Source: Candidatus Dormiibacterota bacterium
GTDB lineage: Bacteria > Chloroflexota > Dormibacteria > Dormibacterales > Dormibacteraceae
Reading direction: 5' to 3'
Assembly: GCA_024280995.1 (NCBI GenBank)
Contig: JAMXLM010000036.1
Location: forward strand, 33,850-97,849
DNA length: 64,000 bases
Shown: one piece after another, positions 34,970 to 43,894 of the stretch
Position numbering within the stretch: the stretch's first letter is position 1
Layout of the letters: every line of letters begins with the position of its first letter
The notes under the pieces: generated by a model
Seen by the model: the letters and a program-made list of their open reading frames with translations, nothing else
Database searches by the model: none
Told to the model about the DNA's origin: nothing
Position numbers and translations under genes: made by a program

Positions 34970-35995
34970 TTACGAGACCGAAACGACGACTTTGCCGAAC
35001 TGCTCCGCGCCGTCGAGGCGCTTCAGCGCTGCCTGCACATCATCCAACGGATGGACCTCGTCCACCACCGGCCGCATCCCCTCGTCGATCGCCTTCAACA
35101 CCGCCTCGAACTCCCCCGCGTTGCCCATGGTCGAGCCAAGAAGGTCGAGCTGACCCCAGAACAGCCGCGGCATGCCGATCTCGGCTTTGACGCCGGTGGT
35201 CGAGCCACAGACCACGATGCGACCTCCCTGGGAGACCGCGCGCATCGACTCGCCGAGCGTCGCGGGCCCGACGGACTCGATCACGACGTCGACTCCGCCG
35301 CCGCTCGCCCCGCGCACCGCCTTGCTGAACTCCGTGGAGTCGAAGGCCGCCTCGGCGCCGATCTCGAGAGCCCGTTGCTGCTTCGCGTGTGAGCGGCTCG
35401 TGGCGAAGACACGCGCGCCGAGGTGCTTGGCGATGACGATCGCGGCGACGGCCACGCCGCCGCCCGCGCCGACGACCAGCACCTTCTCGCCCGGTCGCAG
35501 TCGTCCCCTCGTCGTCAGCATCCGCCACGCCGTCAGGAACGTGAGCGGAAAGGCCGCCGCTTCATCCCAGGTGAGCCCCTTCGGCTTCGGGTAGAGGTTG
35601 CGCCCGTCGACGTGGAACAGCTCGCAGGCGGTTCCGTCCGAATGCTCGCCGATGACCCCGAAGTGCGGGCACCGGACCTGCTCGCCGCGCCGGCACCAAT
35701 CGCACTCCCAGTCGCAGACCACCGGGTAGATGACGACCTCGTCGCCGGCCTTCCAGCTCGGATCGGCAGAGGCGTGAACGACGCCGGCGCCGTCGGCGGC
35801 GATCACGCGCGGCGGCGGCACCCGCTGCGCACCGTGGACGAGCCACAGGTCGAGATGGTTGATCGAGGCCGCCCTGATGGACACGGCCACCATGCCCGGC
35901 GCCGGCTCGGTCCGAGGCCGGTCGCGGACGTGGACCCCGGTCGGGCCTACCGGCTCTTCGAATACGGCCGCGCGTCCTTGACTGAGTGGGGCCAT
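34970..35995 (-). CDS. Zinc-dependent alcohol dehydrogenase (MDR superfamily)
   Basis: GDEVVIYPVVCDWECDWCRRGEQVRCPHFGVIGEHSDG, VLVVGAGGGVAVAAIVIAKHLGARV. Confidence 0.92.
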   Translation of the reverse strand: MAPLSQGRAAVFEEPVGPTGVHVRDRPRTEPAPGMVAVSIRAASINHLDLWLVHGAQRVPPPRVIAADGAGVVHASADPSWKAGDEVVIYPVVCDWECDWCRRGEQVRCPHFGVIGEHSDGTACELFHVDGRNLYPKPKGLTWDEAAAFPLTFLTAWRMLTTRGRLRPGEKVLVVGAGGGVAVAAIVIAKHLGARVFATSRSHAKQQRALEIGAEAAFDSTEFSKAVRGASGGGVDVVIESVGPATLGESMRAVSQGGRIVVCGSTTGVKAEIGMPRLFWGQLDLLGSTMGNAGEFEAVLKAIDEGMRPVVDEVHPLDDVQAALKRLDGAEQFGKVVVSVS

Positions 35996-36046
35996 TTGCG
36001 AAACTTAACCAAATCCCAGCCGGCCTGTTTGGAGCGCAACCCTAGG

Positions 36047-37144
36047 GTGAGCAATCTCGTTTCCAAGGCCATGCGGGTCGTACTCCTCTTTCTCGCCCTC
36101 GGTTCGTTGCTTTTGTCTGCGCTTCCCGCGGAGGCGCATTCCGCCCTGCCGCCCGGCAACCCGCCGGGCAGGTACACGCGCTGGTCGTACCCGAGCCAGA
36201 TCACATACGGACCGATCGAGGACGGCACGGCCAACATCGGCGAGGCGCCGGCAGCCGGCGCGTTCCTGACGCTGCCGTTCATGGGCCCGCACTACATCAC
36301 CTCGCTCTTCGACCACTGCGGCCCGAACTACAACGTCACCGGCCATGTTTGCCGCTACGACGGCGTCGTCGCCTCGGCGAAGGTGGGGGGGCCTGACCCG
36401 GGCTTCGACGCCGGCTACGCTCAGACGCCGGGCGGCCACGACTACCTCTACTACTCGGGCCACGATGGCTACGACTACGGCCTCTACTACGAGCCCGTCG
36501 CCGCGGCCGCGGGAGGGCGCGTCATGCTCGCGAACTGGCTGGTGCCCGGCTGCCACACGTGCCTCAGCGGACAGACGGTTGAGATCGACCACGGCAACGG
36601 CCTGATGACCTTCTACGGCCACCTGTCGCGCATCCTGGTCAGCAAGGGCCAGTACGTCTCGCGTGGCCAGGTGATCGCGATCTCCGGAATGACCGGCACC
36701 GCCACCGGCCCACACCTGCACTTCGGCGTGTACTTCATCAACGGCAACGGCCCGGTCGACCCGTACGGCTGGTCGGGCTCCTACGCCGACCCGTACCCGC
36801 GCGACATCGGTGACCTGTGGATCGGCGGCTCGCCCCGGTTCGCGCCGATCACCATGCCCAACGTGACCATCAATGCGATCGCCTCGCCCGACGACCCCAC
36901 GCGCGTGGCGGTGTCGTGGTGGAGCCCCGGCAACATGCGGTTCAACGTCTACCTGGTGACCCAGGACGGCGCGATGTGGACCTGGCGGAGCAACCAGGTC
37001 AACGCCTCGGCGACGTTCGTCGGCAAGCCTGGGCAGGCGTACTGGTTCTGGGCGTCCGCCACGTCCGGGCTGGGCTGGACGAGCGGCGCCGGCTCACTCG
37101 TCGTCCAGGTTCCACACCTGAACCACGGAGAACGCTGGAACTAG
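36047..37144 (+). CDS. Secreted M23-family metallopeptidase
   Basis: Signal peptide MRVVLLFLALGSLLLSALPAEA (ATG 36071); GHDGYDYGLYYEPVAAAAGGRV, VEIDHGNGLMTFYGHLSRI, TGTATGPHLHFGVY. Confidence 0.92.
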   Translation: MSNLVSKAMRVVLLFLALGSLLLSALPAEAHSALPPGNPPGRYTRWSYPSQITYGPIEDGTANIGEAPAAGAFLTLPFMGPHYITSLFDHCGPNYNVTGHVCRYDGVVASAKVGGPDPGFDAGYAQTPGGHDYLYYSGHDGYDYGLYYEPVAAAAGGRVMLANWLVPGCHTCLSGQTVEIDHGNGLMTFYGHLSRILVSKGQYVSRGQVIAISGMTGTATGPHLHFGVYFINGNGPVDPYGWSGSYADPYPRDIGDLWIGGSPRFAPITMPNVTINAIASPDDPTRVAVSWWSPGNMRFNVYLVTQDGAMWTWRSNQVNASATFVGKPGQAYWFWASATSGLGWTSGAGSLVVQVPHLNHGERWN

Positions 37145-37147
37145 ACT
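37142..37147 (+). promoter_or_regulatory. -10-like box TAGACT overlapping upstream stop TAG, 7 nt before GTG 37155
   Basis: AAC-TAG-ACT-TCGTTCG-GTG. Confidence 0.5.
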
Positions 37148-37154
37148 TCGTTCG

Positions 37155-39515
37155 GTGATCGCCGACGCCCTCAGGGGCAAGACGATTCTGATCACCGGCA
37201 GCACCGGCTTCCTCGGCAAGTCGCTGGTCGAGAAGTGCCTCCGCTCGATCCGCGACATCGCCCGGATCAACCTGGCGATTCGCTCGAGCGCCCGCCGCGC
37301 GGCTTCCGACCGGCTCGAGCGCGAGGTCCTGTCGAGCCCTGCCTTCAAGCGTCTCAAGGAAGAGCTCGGCGAGGAGAGGTTCGCGGCGCTCGCGGCGGAG
37401 AAGCTCGCGGTCGTCGAGATCGATCTCGGGCGCGATGGGCTCGGGCTGAGCGAGGCGTCGCGCGAGCAGCTGCGCGCGAGCGACGTCGTGATTCACTCGG
37501 CCGCGGCGGTCGAGTTCGACAATCCCGCCGACCTTTCGGCGCAGACCAACCTTCTCGGCGCCGCCAGGTTGGTCGAGGCACTGCGTACCAGCGGTGCGCG
37601 ACCGCACCTCGTCCACGTGTCGACCGCTTACGTAGGCGGGATGCTTCGCGGGCTGGTCCGCGAGGAGCCGCCGCTCGACCCGGGCCTCAACTGGCGGCAT
37701 GAGGCCGAGGTGCTGTCGAACCTCCGCGCACCGGTCGAAGAGGAATCGCGCCGGCCGGAGATCTTGAACAAGCTGCGCCGCGAGGCGCGATCGCGGATGG
37801 GGCCGGCCGGGACGCCGGCGGTTGCGCGCGCCACCGAGAGGCTGCGCGAACGCTGGGTCAAAGATCGCCTCGTCGAGCGTGGCCGGGTTCACGCAAACGC
37901 GATGGGCTTCTCCGACATCTATTCCTTCACCAAGGCGATGGCCGAGCACGCAGTGGTCGAGCTGCACGGCGACATCCCGCTTTCGATCGTCCGGCCGTCG
38001 ATCATCGAGAGCGCGCTCGCCGAGCCGTTCCCGGGATGGCTCGAGGGCTTCCGCATGGCGGAGCCGCTGATCCTCGCCTTCGGGCGCAACATCCTCCGCG
38101 ATTTCTCAGGCCTGCCTGATTCGCTGCTGGACATCATCCCGGCGGACTTCGTCGTCAACACCGTGCTCGCGGTGGCGGCGGACCCGCCGCCCGACGACAA
38201 GCCTCGCGTCTACCACGCCGCCTCGGGCAGCCGGAACCCACTCCGCCTTCGCCGGCTCGAGGAGGAGGCGCGTGACTACTTCACCAAGAATCCCCTGCGT
38301 GACCGCTACGGCCAGGCCATCGGCACTCCGTCGTGGACCTTTCCGACGCGGCAGGAGATCGCGACTCAGGCGCGCATCGCGCTTCGGGCGGTAGAGGCGG
38401 CGCAGTGGTTCATCGAGCGACTGCCGCTCGGCGCGACGGTCGCGTCGGTCTCCGACGACCTGAACGCGGAGCGGGAGCGCCTTGATCGCGGCCTCAACCT
38501 AATCCAGCTCTACGGCGTCTACACGGAGGTCGACTGCATCTTCGACACGCGCAACGTGATGACCCTGTGGGACAGGGTCCCGGCCGACGAGCGCAAGACG
38601 TTTCCGCTCGATCCGGCGCTCTACGACTGGACACGCTACTTCCAGGACGTTCACTTTCCGACGGTTGTTCGGATGTCGCGGGCCGAGACGATCGCGCGCA
38701 AGGGCAAGCAGCCGAGCGGCAGCACCGCGCCCAAACCGGAGTCGAGCTCGGTGCGTTCTGCGATCGAGCGCCGCGCCGGCCGCGCCGACGTGCTGGCGGT
38801 GTTCGACGTCGACGGCACGCTCGTCGAGACAAACGTGGTCGAGTACTTCCTCTGGATGCGCCTCCGCGCGCAGCCGCTCGAAGACTGGCCCGCGTTCATG
38901 GCCAGGATGCTGCACCAGGCGCCGCGTTGGCTCTACCTCGAGCGCCGCTCTCGTGCGGAGTTCCAGCGCAGCTTTTACCGCGAATACGATGGGCTCGATC
39001 CCGAGGTGATGAAGCGTCTTGGTCGCGAGGCCCTCGACGCGGTGACGCTGCGCCGCATCTACCCGGAGGGCATGAGACGGATTCGGGAGCACAAGCGGGC
39101 CGGTCATCGAGTCCTCCTGCTGACAGGAGCGATCGACGTCGTGGTCGAACCACTGGCGGAGCTGCTCGACGTCGAGGTCGATTGCGCCCATCTTCTCCTC
39201 AAGCACGGGCGGCTCACGGGCGATCTGCAGTCGCCGCCTCCCGCCGGCGAGGCGCGTGCCGCGCTGCTCGAGGAGTACGCGACCAGGAACGGCCTCGCGC
39301 TTGCCGACAGCTTTGCTTACGCCGACTCGCTGTCCGACCTGCCGATGATGGAGCTGGTCGGCACGCCCGTCGCCGTCAACCCGGACGCGCGGCTGTCGCA
39401 GGTTGCGGGGCAGCGCGGATGGCGGATCGAGCGCTGGCGGATGGCCCCCGGCAACTGGCGGCTGCCGATGCCGGATCCCCGCTCGCCCGAGTACCTGGAG
39501 GCTGTCCGACGCTAG
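37155..39515 (+). CDS. Fusion: NAD-binding_4 (fatty acyl-CoA reductase/SDR-like) + HAD-IB hydrolase
   Basis: N-term KTILITGSTGFLGKSLVEKCLRSI..., YSFTKAMAEH; C-term VLAVFDVDGTLVETNVVEYFLW ... LLTGAIDVVVEPLAELLDVE ... AYADSLSDLPMMELVGTPVAVNPD. Confidence 0.9.
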   Translation: MIADALRGKTILITGSTGFLGKSLVEKCLRSIRDIARINLAIRSSARRAASDRLEREVLSSPAFKRLKEELGEERFAALAAEKLAVVEIDLGRDGLGLSEASREQLRASDVVIHSAAAVEFDNPADLSAQTNLLGAARLVEALRTSGARPHLVHVSTAYVGGMLRGLVREEPPLDPGLNWRHEAEVLSNLRAPVEEESRRPEILNKLRREARSRMGPAGTPAVARATERLRERWVKDRLVERGRVHANAMGFSDIYSFTKAMAEHAVVELHGDIPLSIVRPSIIESALAEPFPGWLEGFRMAEPLILAFGRNILRDFSGLPDSLLDIIPADFVVNTVLAVAADPPPDDKPRVYHAASGSRNPLRLRRLEEEARDYFTKNPLRDRYGQAIGTPSWTFPTRQEIATQARIALRAVEAAQWFIERLPLGATVASVSDDLNAERERLDRGLNLIQLYGVYTEVDCIFDTRNVMTLWDRVPADERKTFPLDPALYDWTRYFQDVHFPTVVRMSRAETIARKGKQPSGSTAPKPESSSVRSAIERRAGRADVLAVFDVDGTLVETNVVEYFLWMRLRAQPLEDWPAFMARMLHQAPRWLYLERRSRAEFQRSFYREYDGLDPEVMKRLGREALDAVTLRRIYPEGMRRIREHKRAGHRVLLLTGAIDVVVEPLAELLDVEVDCAHLLLKHGRLTGDLQSPPPAGEARAALLEEYATRNGLALADSFAYADSLSDLPMMELVGTPVAVNPDARLSQVAGQRGWRIERWRMAPGNWRLPMPDPRSPEYLEAVRR

Positions 39516-39526
39516 CCCTGCAGTAC

Positions 39527-40690
39527 GTGCGCTCCATCCCGTCTTTCGCCGTGGTCAAGGCCGCCGGAGGGCGCCCGGACGTCGCGACCAGCTCGTTGTC
39601 GATGCTGAAGCTGGGCGACGTCCCCGAGCCGGTTCTCCCGGCGAGCAACTGGATGCGCGTGATGCCGAGCCTGAGCGGCATATGTGGGTCGGACCTGGCC
39701 GCCATCGGCGGTCACGTCTCCCTCTACCTCGATCCCCTCACGAGTTACCCGTTCGTGCCGGGCCACGAGGTCGTGGGCGTGCTCGACGACGGCTCGCGCG
39801 TCGTCATCGAGCCCGCGCTCGGCTGCATCGTGCGCGGCATCGATCCGCCCTGCCCGCGGTGCGCGGAGGGCCGGCCGGGGCTTTGCTACAACGTCACCGA
39901 CGGGCCGATCGAGGTCGGACTGCAGACCGGTTACTGCGCCGACACGGGGGGCGGCTGGGGCGAGGTGCTGGTCGCGCACCCTTCGCAGATCCATGCCGTG
40001 CCCGAAACGCTGAGCGACGAAGCGGCTGTCCTGATCGAGCCGTTTGCTTGCTGCATCCATGCGGCGCTGCGAGGGGGCGCGACGAAGGACGACATCGTCG
40101 TCGTCTCGGGTGCGGGCACGATCGGCCTGCTGACGATCGCGGCGGTGAAGCTCTTCACTCCGCCGAAGCGATTGATCGCGATCGCCAAGCACCCCACCCA
40201 GCGCGACCTGGCGCGCAAGCTGGGCGCCGACCAGGTGGTTTCGCCGGCGGAGGTGTTTCAGCGCGTGCGGTTCGCCACCGGGGCGCGGCGCCTGGACGGT
40301 ATGAACCGATCCCTGCTCCTCGGCGGCGCCGACGTGACCTTTGAATGTGTCGGCCGCGCGGACAGCCTCAACGACGCGGTGCGGTTCACGCGCGAGGGCG
40401 GAACGGTCGTGGCGGTCGGCATGCCGGGCGAGGAGAAGGTCGACTGGGCGCCGATCTGGCAGCGCGAGCTGAGCGTGATGGGGGCGTATGCGTACGGCGC
40501 CGAGCCGAAGCGCAAGGGCCGCAAGACTTTCGAGCTCGCCCTCGAGGCTGCTCCCGAGATGGACCTCGCGGATCTGACGGGACCGGTCTTCAGCCTCGGC
40601 GAGTATCGCGACGCGATCACGTACGCAATGAGTGTGGGCCGGTTGGGCGCGGTGAAGGTCGCGTTCGACCTGCGAGGATTACGTGGTTAG
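39527..40690 (+). CDS. Zinc-binding dehydrogenase (MDR superfamily); CTG 39518 alternative start
   Basis: GICGSDLAAIGGHVS, FVPGHEVVGVL, CPRCAEGRPGLCYN, VVSGAGTIGLLTIAAVK. Confidence 0.9.
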   Translation: MRSIPSFAVVKAAGGRPDVATSSLSMLKLGDVPEPVLPASNWMRVMPSLSGICGSDLAAIGGHVSLYLDPLTSYPFVPGHEVVGVLDDGSRVVIEPALGCIVRGIDPPCPRCAEGRPGLCYNVTDGPIEVGLQTGYCADTGGGWGEVLVAHPSQIHAVPETLSDEAAVLIEPFACCIHAALRGGATKDDIVVVSGAGTIGLLTIAAVKLFTPPKRLIAIAKHPTQRDLARKLGADQVVSPAEVFQRVRFATGARRLDGMNRSLLLGGADVTFECVGRADSLNDAVRFTREGGTVVAVGMPGEEKVDWAPIWQRELSVMGAYAYGAEPKRKGRKTFELALEAAPEMDLADLTGPVFSLGEYRDAITYAMSVGRLGAVKVAFDLRGLRG

Positions 40691-40794
40691 TGGCGCGCCC
40701 CGGAAGTTCCTTGCATCTGCGCCGGCCTAGGCGGCCGGGCGCCTCCGGCGCTGAAGCCGCACATATGCTCCGGCCCTCCGGAGCCCGCCACTAG
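40688..40794 (+). repeat. Copy C of the palindromic element, internally shortened
   Basis: TAGTGGCG...CGCCACTA arms; core TTGCATCTGCGC.GGCCTAGGCGGCCGGGCGCCTCCGGCGCTGAAGCCG matches A and B. Confidence 0.8.
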
Positions 40795-42372
40795 ATGCCG
40801 AGACCAGGTGCGGTTATCGAGGTCGATCGCAACACCCCGCCGGTGCTCTACCACTTCGGCGAGGGGATCAGGCTCGAGAAGCTTCCGCTCGGCGCGCGAA
40901 TCATCTACCCGCCGGACCCGCTCGAGCCGATCGCCCACCCCGAACGCGCCATCAAACGCGCGCTGGCCAAGCCCCTCGAAGACGACCCGCTCAAGTCGCT
41001 GCTGCGCCGCGGGATGAAGCTGACGATCGCCTTCGACGACCTTTCGCTTCCTCTGCCGCCGATGGCGGCGCCGGACGTCCGCCAGCTGGTGATGGAGGAG
41101 GTCATCGACATGGCGGCAGAGGCCGGCATCGAAGACCTGCACATCATCGCCGCGCTCGGTCTGCACCGGCGCATGACCGAGGACGAGCTGCGCCACATCG
41201 TCGGCGATCGAATCTTCACCACGTTCCATCCCGACCGCCTGTATCAGCACGACGGCGAGGACCCGGAGAACAACGTGTACATCGGGAAGACATCGGCCGG
41301 CGAGGACGTGACCCTCAACCGGCGCGCCGCCGAGTCGGACCTCGTGATCTACGTCAACCTCACCCTGGTGCCGATGGACGGCGGGCACAAGTCGATGTCC
41401 ACCGGGCTCGCCTCGTACCGCGGCATCCGGGCGCACCACAACGTCAAGACGTTGCTGGGCTCGCGCTCCTACATGAACCCGCCAGATTCGGCGCTGCACC
41501 ACTCGTGCATCCGTCAGGGGCAGCTCATCGAGGACACGGTGCGCGTCTTCCACATCGAGACGACGGTCAACAACCACGCCTTTCCGGCCATCGCCAACTT
41601 CATGCAGAAGCGCGAGACGGACTGGACCGCGCAGGACCAGGCGATGTTCCTCGCCACCAAGCAGATGACCGACATCGCGCCCCCCGCCTTCAAGCGCAAT
41701 GTCTTCCACGCCATGCGTGCGCCATACGGGCTGACCGCCGTCCACGCCGGACAGGTCGACGCGGTTCACGACAAGACGCTCGACGCGGTCAACCGCCAGA
41801 TCGCGGTGCGCGTCGAGGGCCAGACGGACATCGTGACCATCGGCGTCCCGTACCTCGGGCCCTACAACGTCAACGCCCCGATGAACCCGGTGCTCGTCCT
41901 CTGCATGGGGGCCGGCTACCTTTTCAACTTCTACCGCAACAAGCCGGTGCTGAGAAAGGGTGGCGTCTTGATCCTCACGCATCCGACCCGCTACGAGTTC
42001 GACGCGGTGCAGCACCCGAGCTACATCGACTTCTACGACGAGGTCCTCTCCGACACCAAGGACCCGGCCGAGATCGAGAGCAAGTACGAGCTGCGCTTTG
42101 CCGAAGACCCGTGGTTCAGGCAGCTTTACCGGAAATCACACGCGTACCACGGCGCTCACCCGTTCTACGCGCTTTACTGGGCCGCCCACGCGATGGAGCA
42201 TGCCGGCGACATCATCATCGTCGGTGGTGACCGAGAGGTCGTCCATCACCTGGGTCTGAAATGCGCGACCACCCTCGAGGACGCGTTCGAGATGGCTGAG
42301 CAGACAGTCGGGCGCTACCCGAGCGTTACTCACTTGAGAACGCCGCCCATCATGCTCTGCGAGGTCGAGTAG
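40795..42372 (+). CDS. Lactate racemase (LarA/DUF2088)-domain protein
   Basis: MKLTIAFDDLSLPLPPMAAPDVRQLVMEEVIDMAAEAGIEDLHIIAALGLHRRMTEDELRHIVG. Confidence 0.85.
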   Translation: MPRPGAVIEVDRNTPPVLYHFGEGIRLEKLPLGARIIYPPDPLEPIAHPERAIKRALAKPLEDDPLKSLLRRGMKLTIAFDDLSLPLPPMAAPDVRQLVMEEVIDMAAEAGIEDLHIIAALGLHRRMTEDELRHIVGDRIFTTFHPDRLYQHDGEDPENNVYIGKTSAGEDVTLNRRAAESDLVIYVNLTLVPMDGGHKSMSTGLASYRGIRAHHNVKTLLGSRSYMNPPDSALHHSCIRQGQLIEDTVRVFHIETTVNNHAFPAIANFMQKRETDWTAQDQAMFLATKQMTDIAPPAFKRNVFHAMRAPYGLTAVHAGQVDAVHDKTLDAVNRQIAVRVEGQTDIVTIGVPYLGPYNVNAPMNPVLVLCMGAGYLFNFYRNKPVLRKGGVLILTHPTRYEFDAVQHPSYIDFYDEVLSDTKDPAEIESKYELRFAEDPWFRQLYRKSHAYHGAHPFYALYWAAHAMEHAGDIIIVGGDREVVHHLGLKCATTLEDAFEMAEQTVGRYPSVTHLRTPPIMLCEVE

Positions 42373-42376
42373 AAAG

Positions 42377-43009
42377 GTGAACCGCCTGGCCGTCCTGGGT
42401 TTCGTGCTGCTCCTGGGCGCGTGCGGGGGCTCAGCCGGCAGCGGCAACCAGCAGACGTCCGCGCAGACCGTGGCGTCGAGCTCCGGCGACTTCACCGGCC
42501 TGCAGAAATGCGCCGAGAGCGGGAGCTGGGATCACTACCTCGCAGCGGAGCAGTCCAAGGACCCTGGCCAGTACGCAACCGACAAGCAGAACTTCGACGC
42601 GGCCAAGTCGGCCGGCGCGAACGACACGTACGTCGCCGTCTACGCGGCCGACCCGTCGGCCTGTGGAACGTTCTCCAGCGCGACTCCGACCGGTAAGGAG
42701 GCGCAGGTTTACGCGATTCGTTTCAAGGACTCGGCCGCGGCTTCGGCGAACTTCAAGTCCCAGCTGAGCCAGTTCAACCTCAGCGACGCCGACATCGAGA
42801 ACGTCAAGTCCGCCGGCGGAACTGTGAAGCAGGGAAGCCAGACGGGGTTGGGCGACAACTCGACTGTCATCGAGGTGACCCTGGGACCGGTTTCGGTTTA
42901 CGCCGCCGCCTGGCAGAACAAACAGTTCGAGGTCGCGCTCCTGGCGATCGACATCCCGGTCACCGACGGCGAGTCCGCGGCCACGAAGATCAACGGCCGC
43001 ATCAAATAG
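42377..43009 (+). CDS. Putative lipoprotein
   Basis: NRLAVLGFVLLLGACGGSAGSGN lipobox LGAC. Confidence 0.8.
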   Translation: MNRLAVLGFVLLLGACGGSAGSGNQQTSAQTVASSSGDFTGLQKCAESGSWDHYLAAEQSKDPGQYATDKQNFDAAKSAGANDTYVAVYAADPSACGTFSSATPTGKEAQVYAIRFKDSAAASANFKSQLSQFNLSDADIENVKSAGGTVKQGSQTGLGDNSTVIEVTLGPVSVYAAAWQNKQFEVALLAIDIPVTDGESAATKINGRIK

Positions 43010-43894
43010 ATGCCCTGGTACTCAGAAGGGCCGCTGACCCGGTTGGGCGACCTCGCCGGCGCCGCGCTGGACGACGTGTCGCGTGTCCGCAAGGGCTGGC
43101 ACTGGAGCTCCCCCCGCCCGCACACGTGGCCCGAGCAGGGCGCCGTGGTGCCGCCTCCTCCCAGCGACCTCGGCTGGGCCCGCGTCGAGCCTGTGCGCTC
43201 GATCCGCTGGCTGATCCAGCGCGCGCTGCTCCTGCCGTTCACCGAGGTGATGGTTCATCCGAAGGTCGAGGGCAGGGAGTGGGTGAAGCAGCTGAAGCGA
43301 CCGGCGATCTTCGCCGCCAACCACTCGAGCCACGCAGACACCTCGCTGATCCTCTACTCGCTCACCGACGCCGCCCGCGACAGGACCGTCGTCGCTGCCG
43401 CGGCCGACTACTGGTTCAAGCACCCGGTCCTCGGCAACGTCGTAAGCCTGTTCCTGAATACGTTCCCGTTCTCCCGCACGGGCGGCGCGCAGGGACAGCT
43501 GCACAGCTCGAGCGAGCTCTTGAAGTCGGGTTGGAACCTGGTCCTGTTTCCCGAGGGCAGTCGCTCCCCAGACGGGCGCATCCAGGAGTTCAAGCCCGGG
43601 GTCGGCTTCCTGGCCAGGGAGACCGGCGCACCCGTGGTGCCGCTTCACATCCAGGGCGCATTCCAGGTGATGCCGCGACACCAGAGGCTCCCCGTGCCGT
43701 ACCCGGTCAGGGTCCGCATCGGCAGGCCCATGACGCCCGAGCCAAAGGAGGACACGCGCACGTTCACCGCCAGGGTCGAGAAGGCGGTGAGGACCCTGGA
43801 AGCGGAGCCGCGCAAAACCGAGCTACAAGGCACGTGGATCGAGCGATGGCGGGCGTCAACACCACGCGAGCTGCGATACGGAGATGCCCGCTGA
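43010..43894 (+). CDS. Lysophospholipid/1-acylglycerol-3-phosphate acyltransferase (PlsC family)
   Basis: [16 protein letters not shown] (NHxxxxD), [36 protein letters not shown]. Confidence 0.92.
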   Translation: MPWYSEGPLTRLGDLAGAALDDVSRVRKGWHWSSPRPHTWPEQGAVVPPPPSDLGWARVEPVRSIRWLIQRALLLPFTEVMVHPKVEGREWVKQLKRPAIFAANHSSHADTSLILYSLTDAARDRTVVAAAADYWFKHPVLGNVVSLFLNTFPFSRTGGAQGQLHSSSELLKSGWNLVLFPEGSRSPDGRIQEFKPGVGFLARETGAPVVPLHIQGAFQVMPRHQRLPVPYPVRVRIGRPMTPEPKEDTRTFTARVEKAVRTLEAEPRKTELQGTWIERWRASTPRELRYGDAR

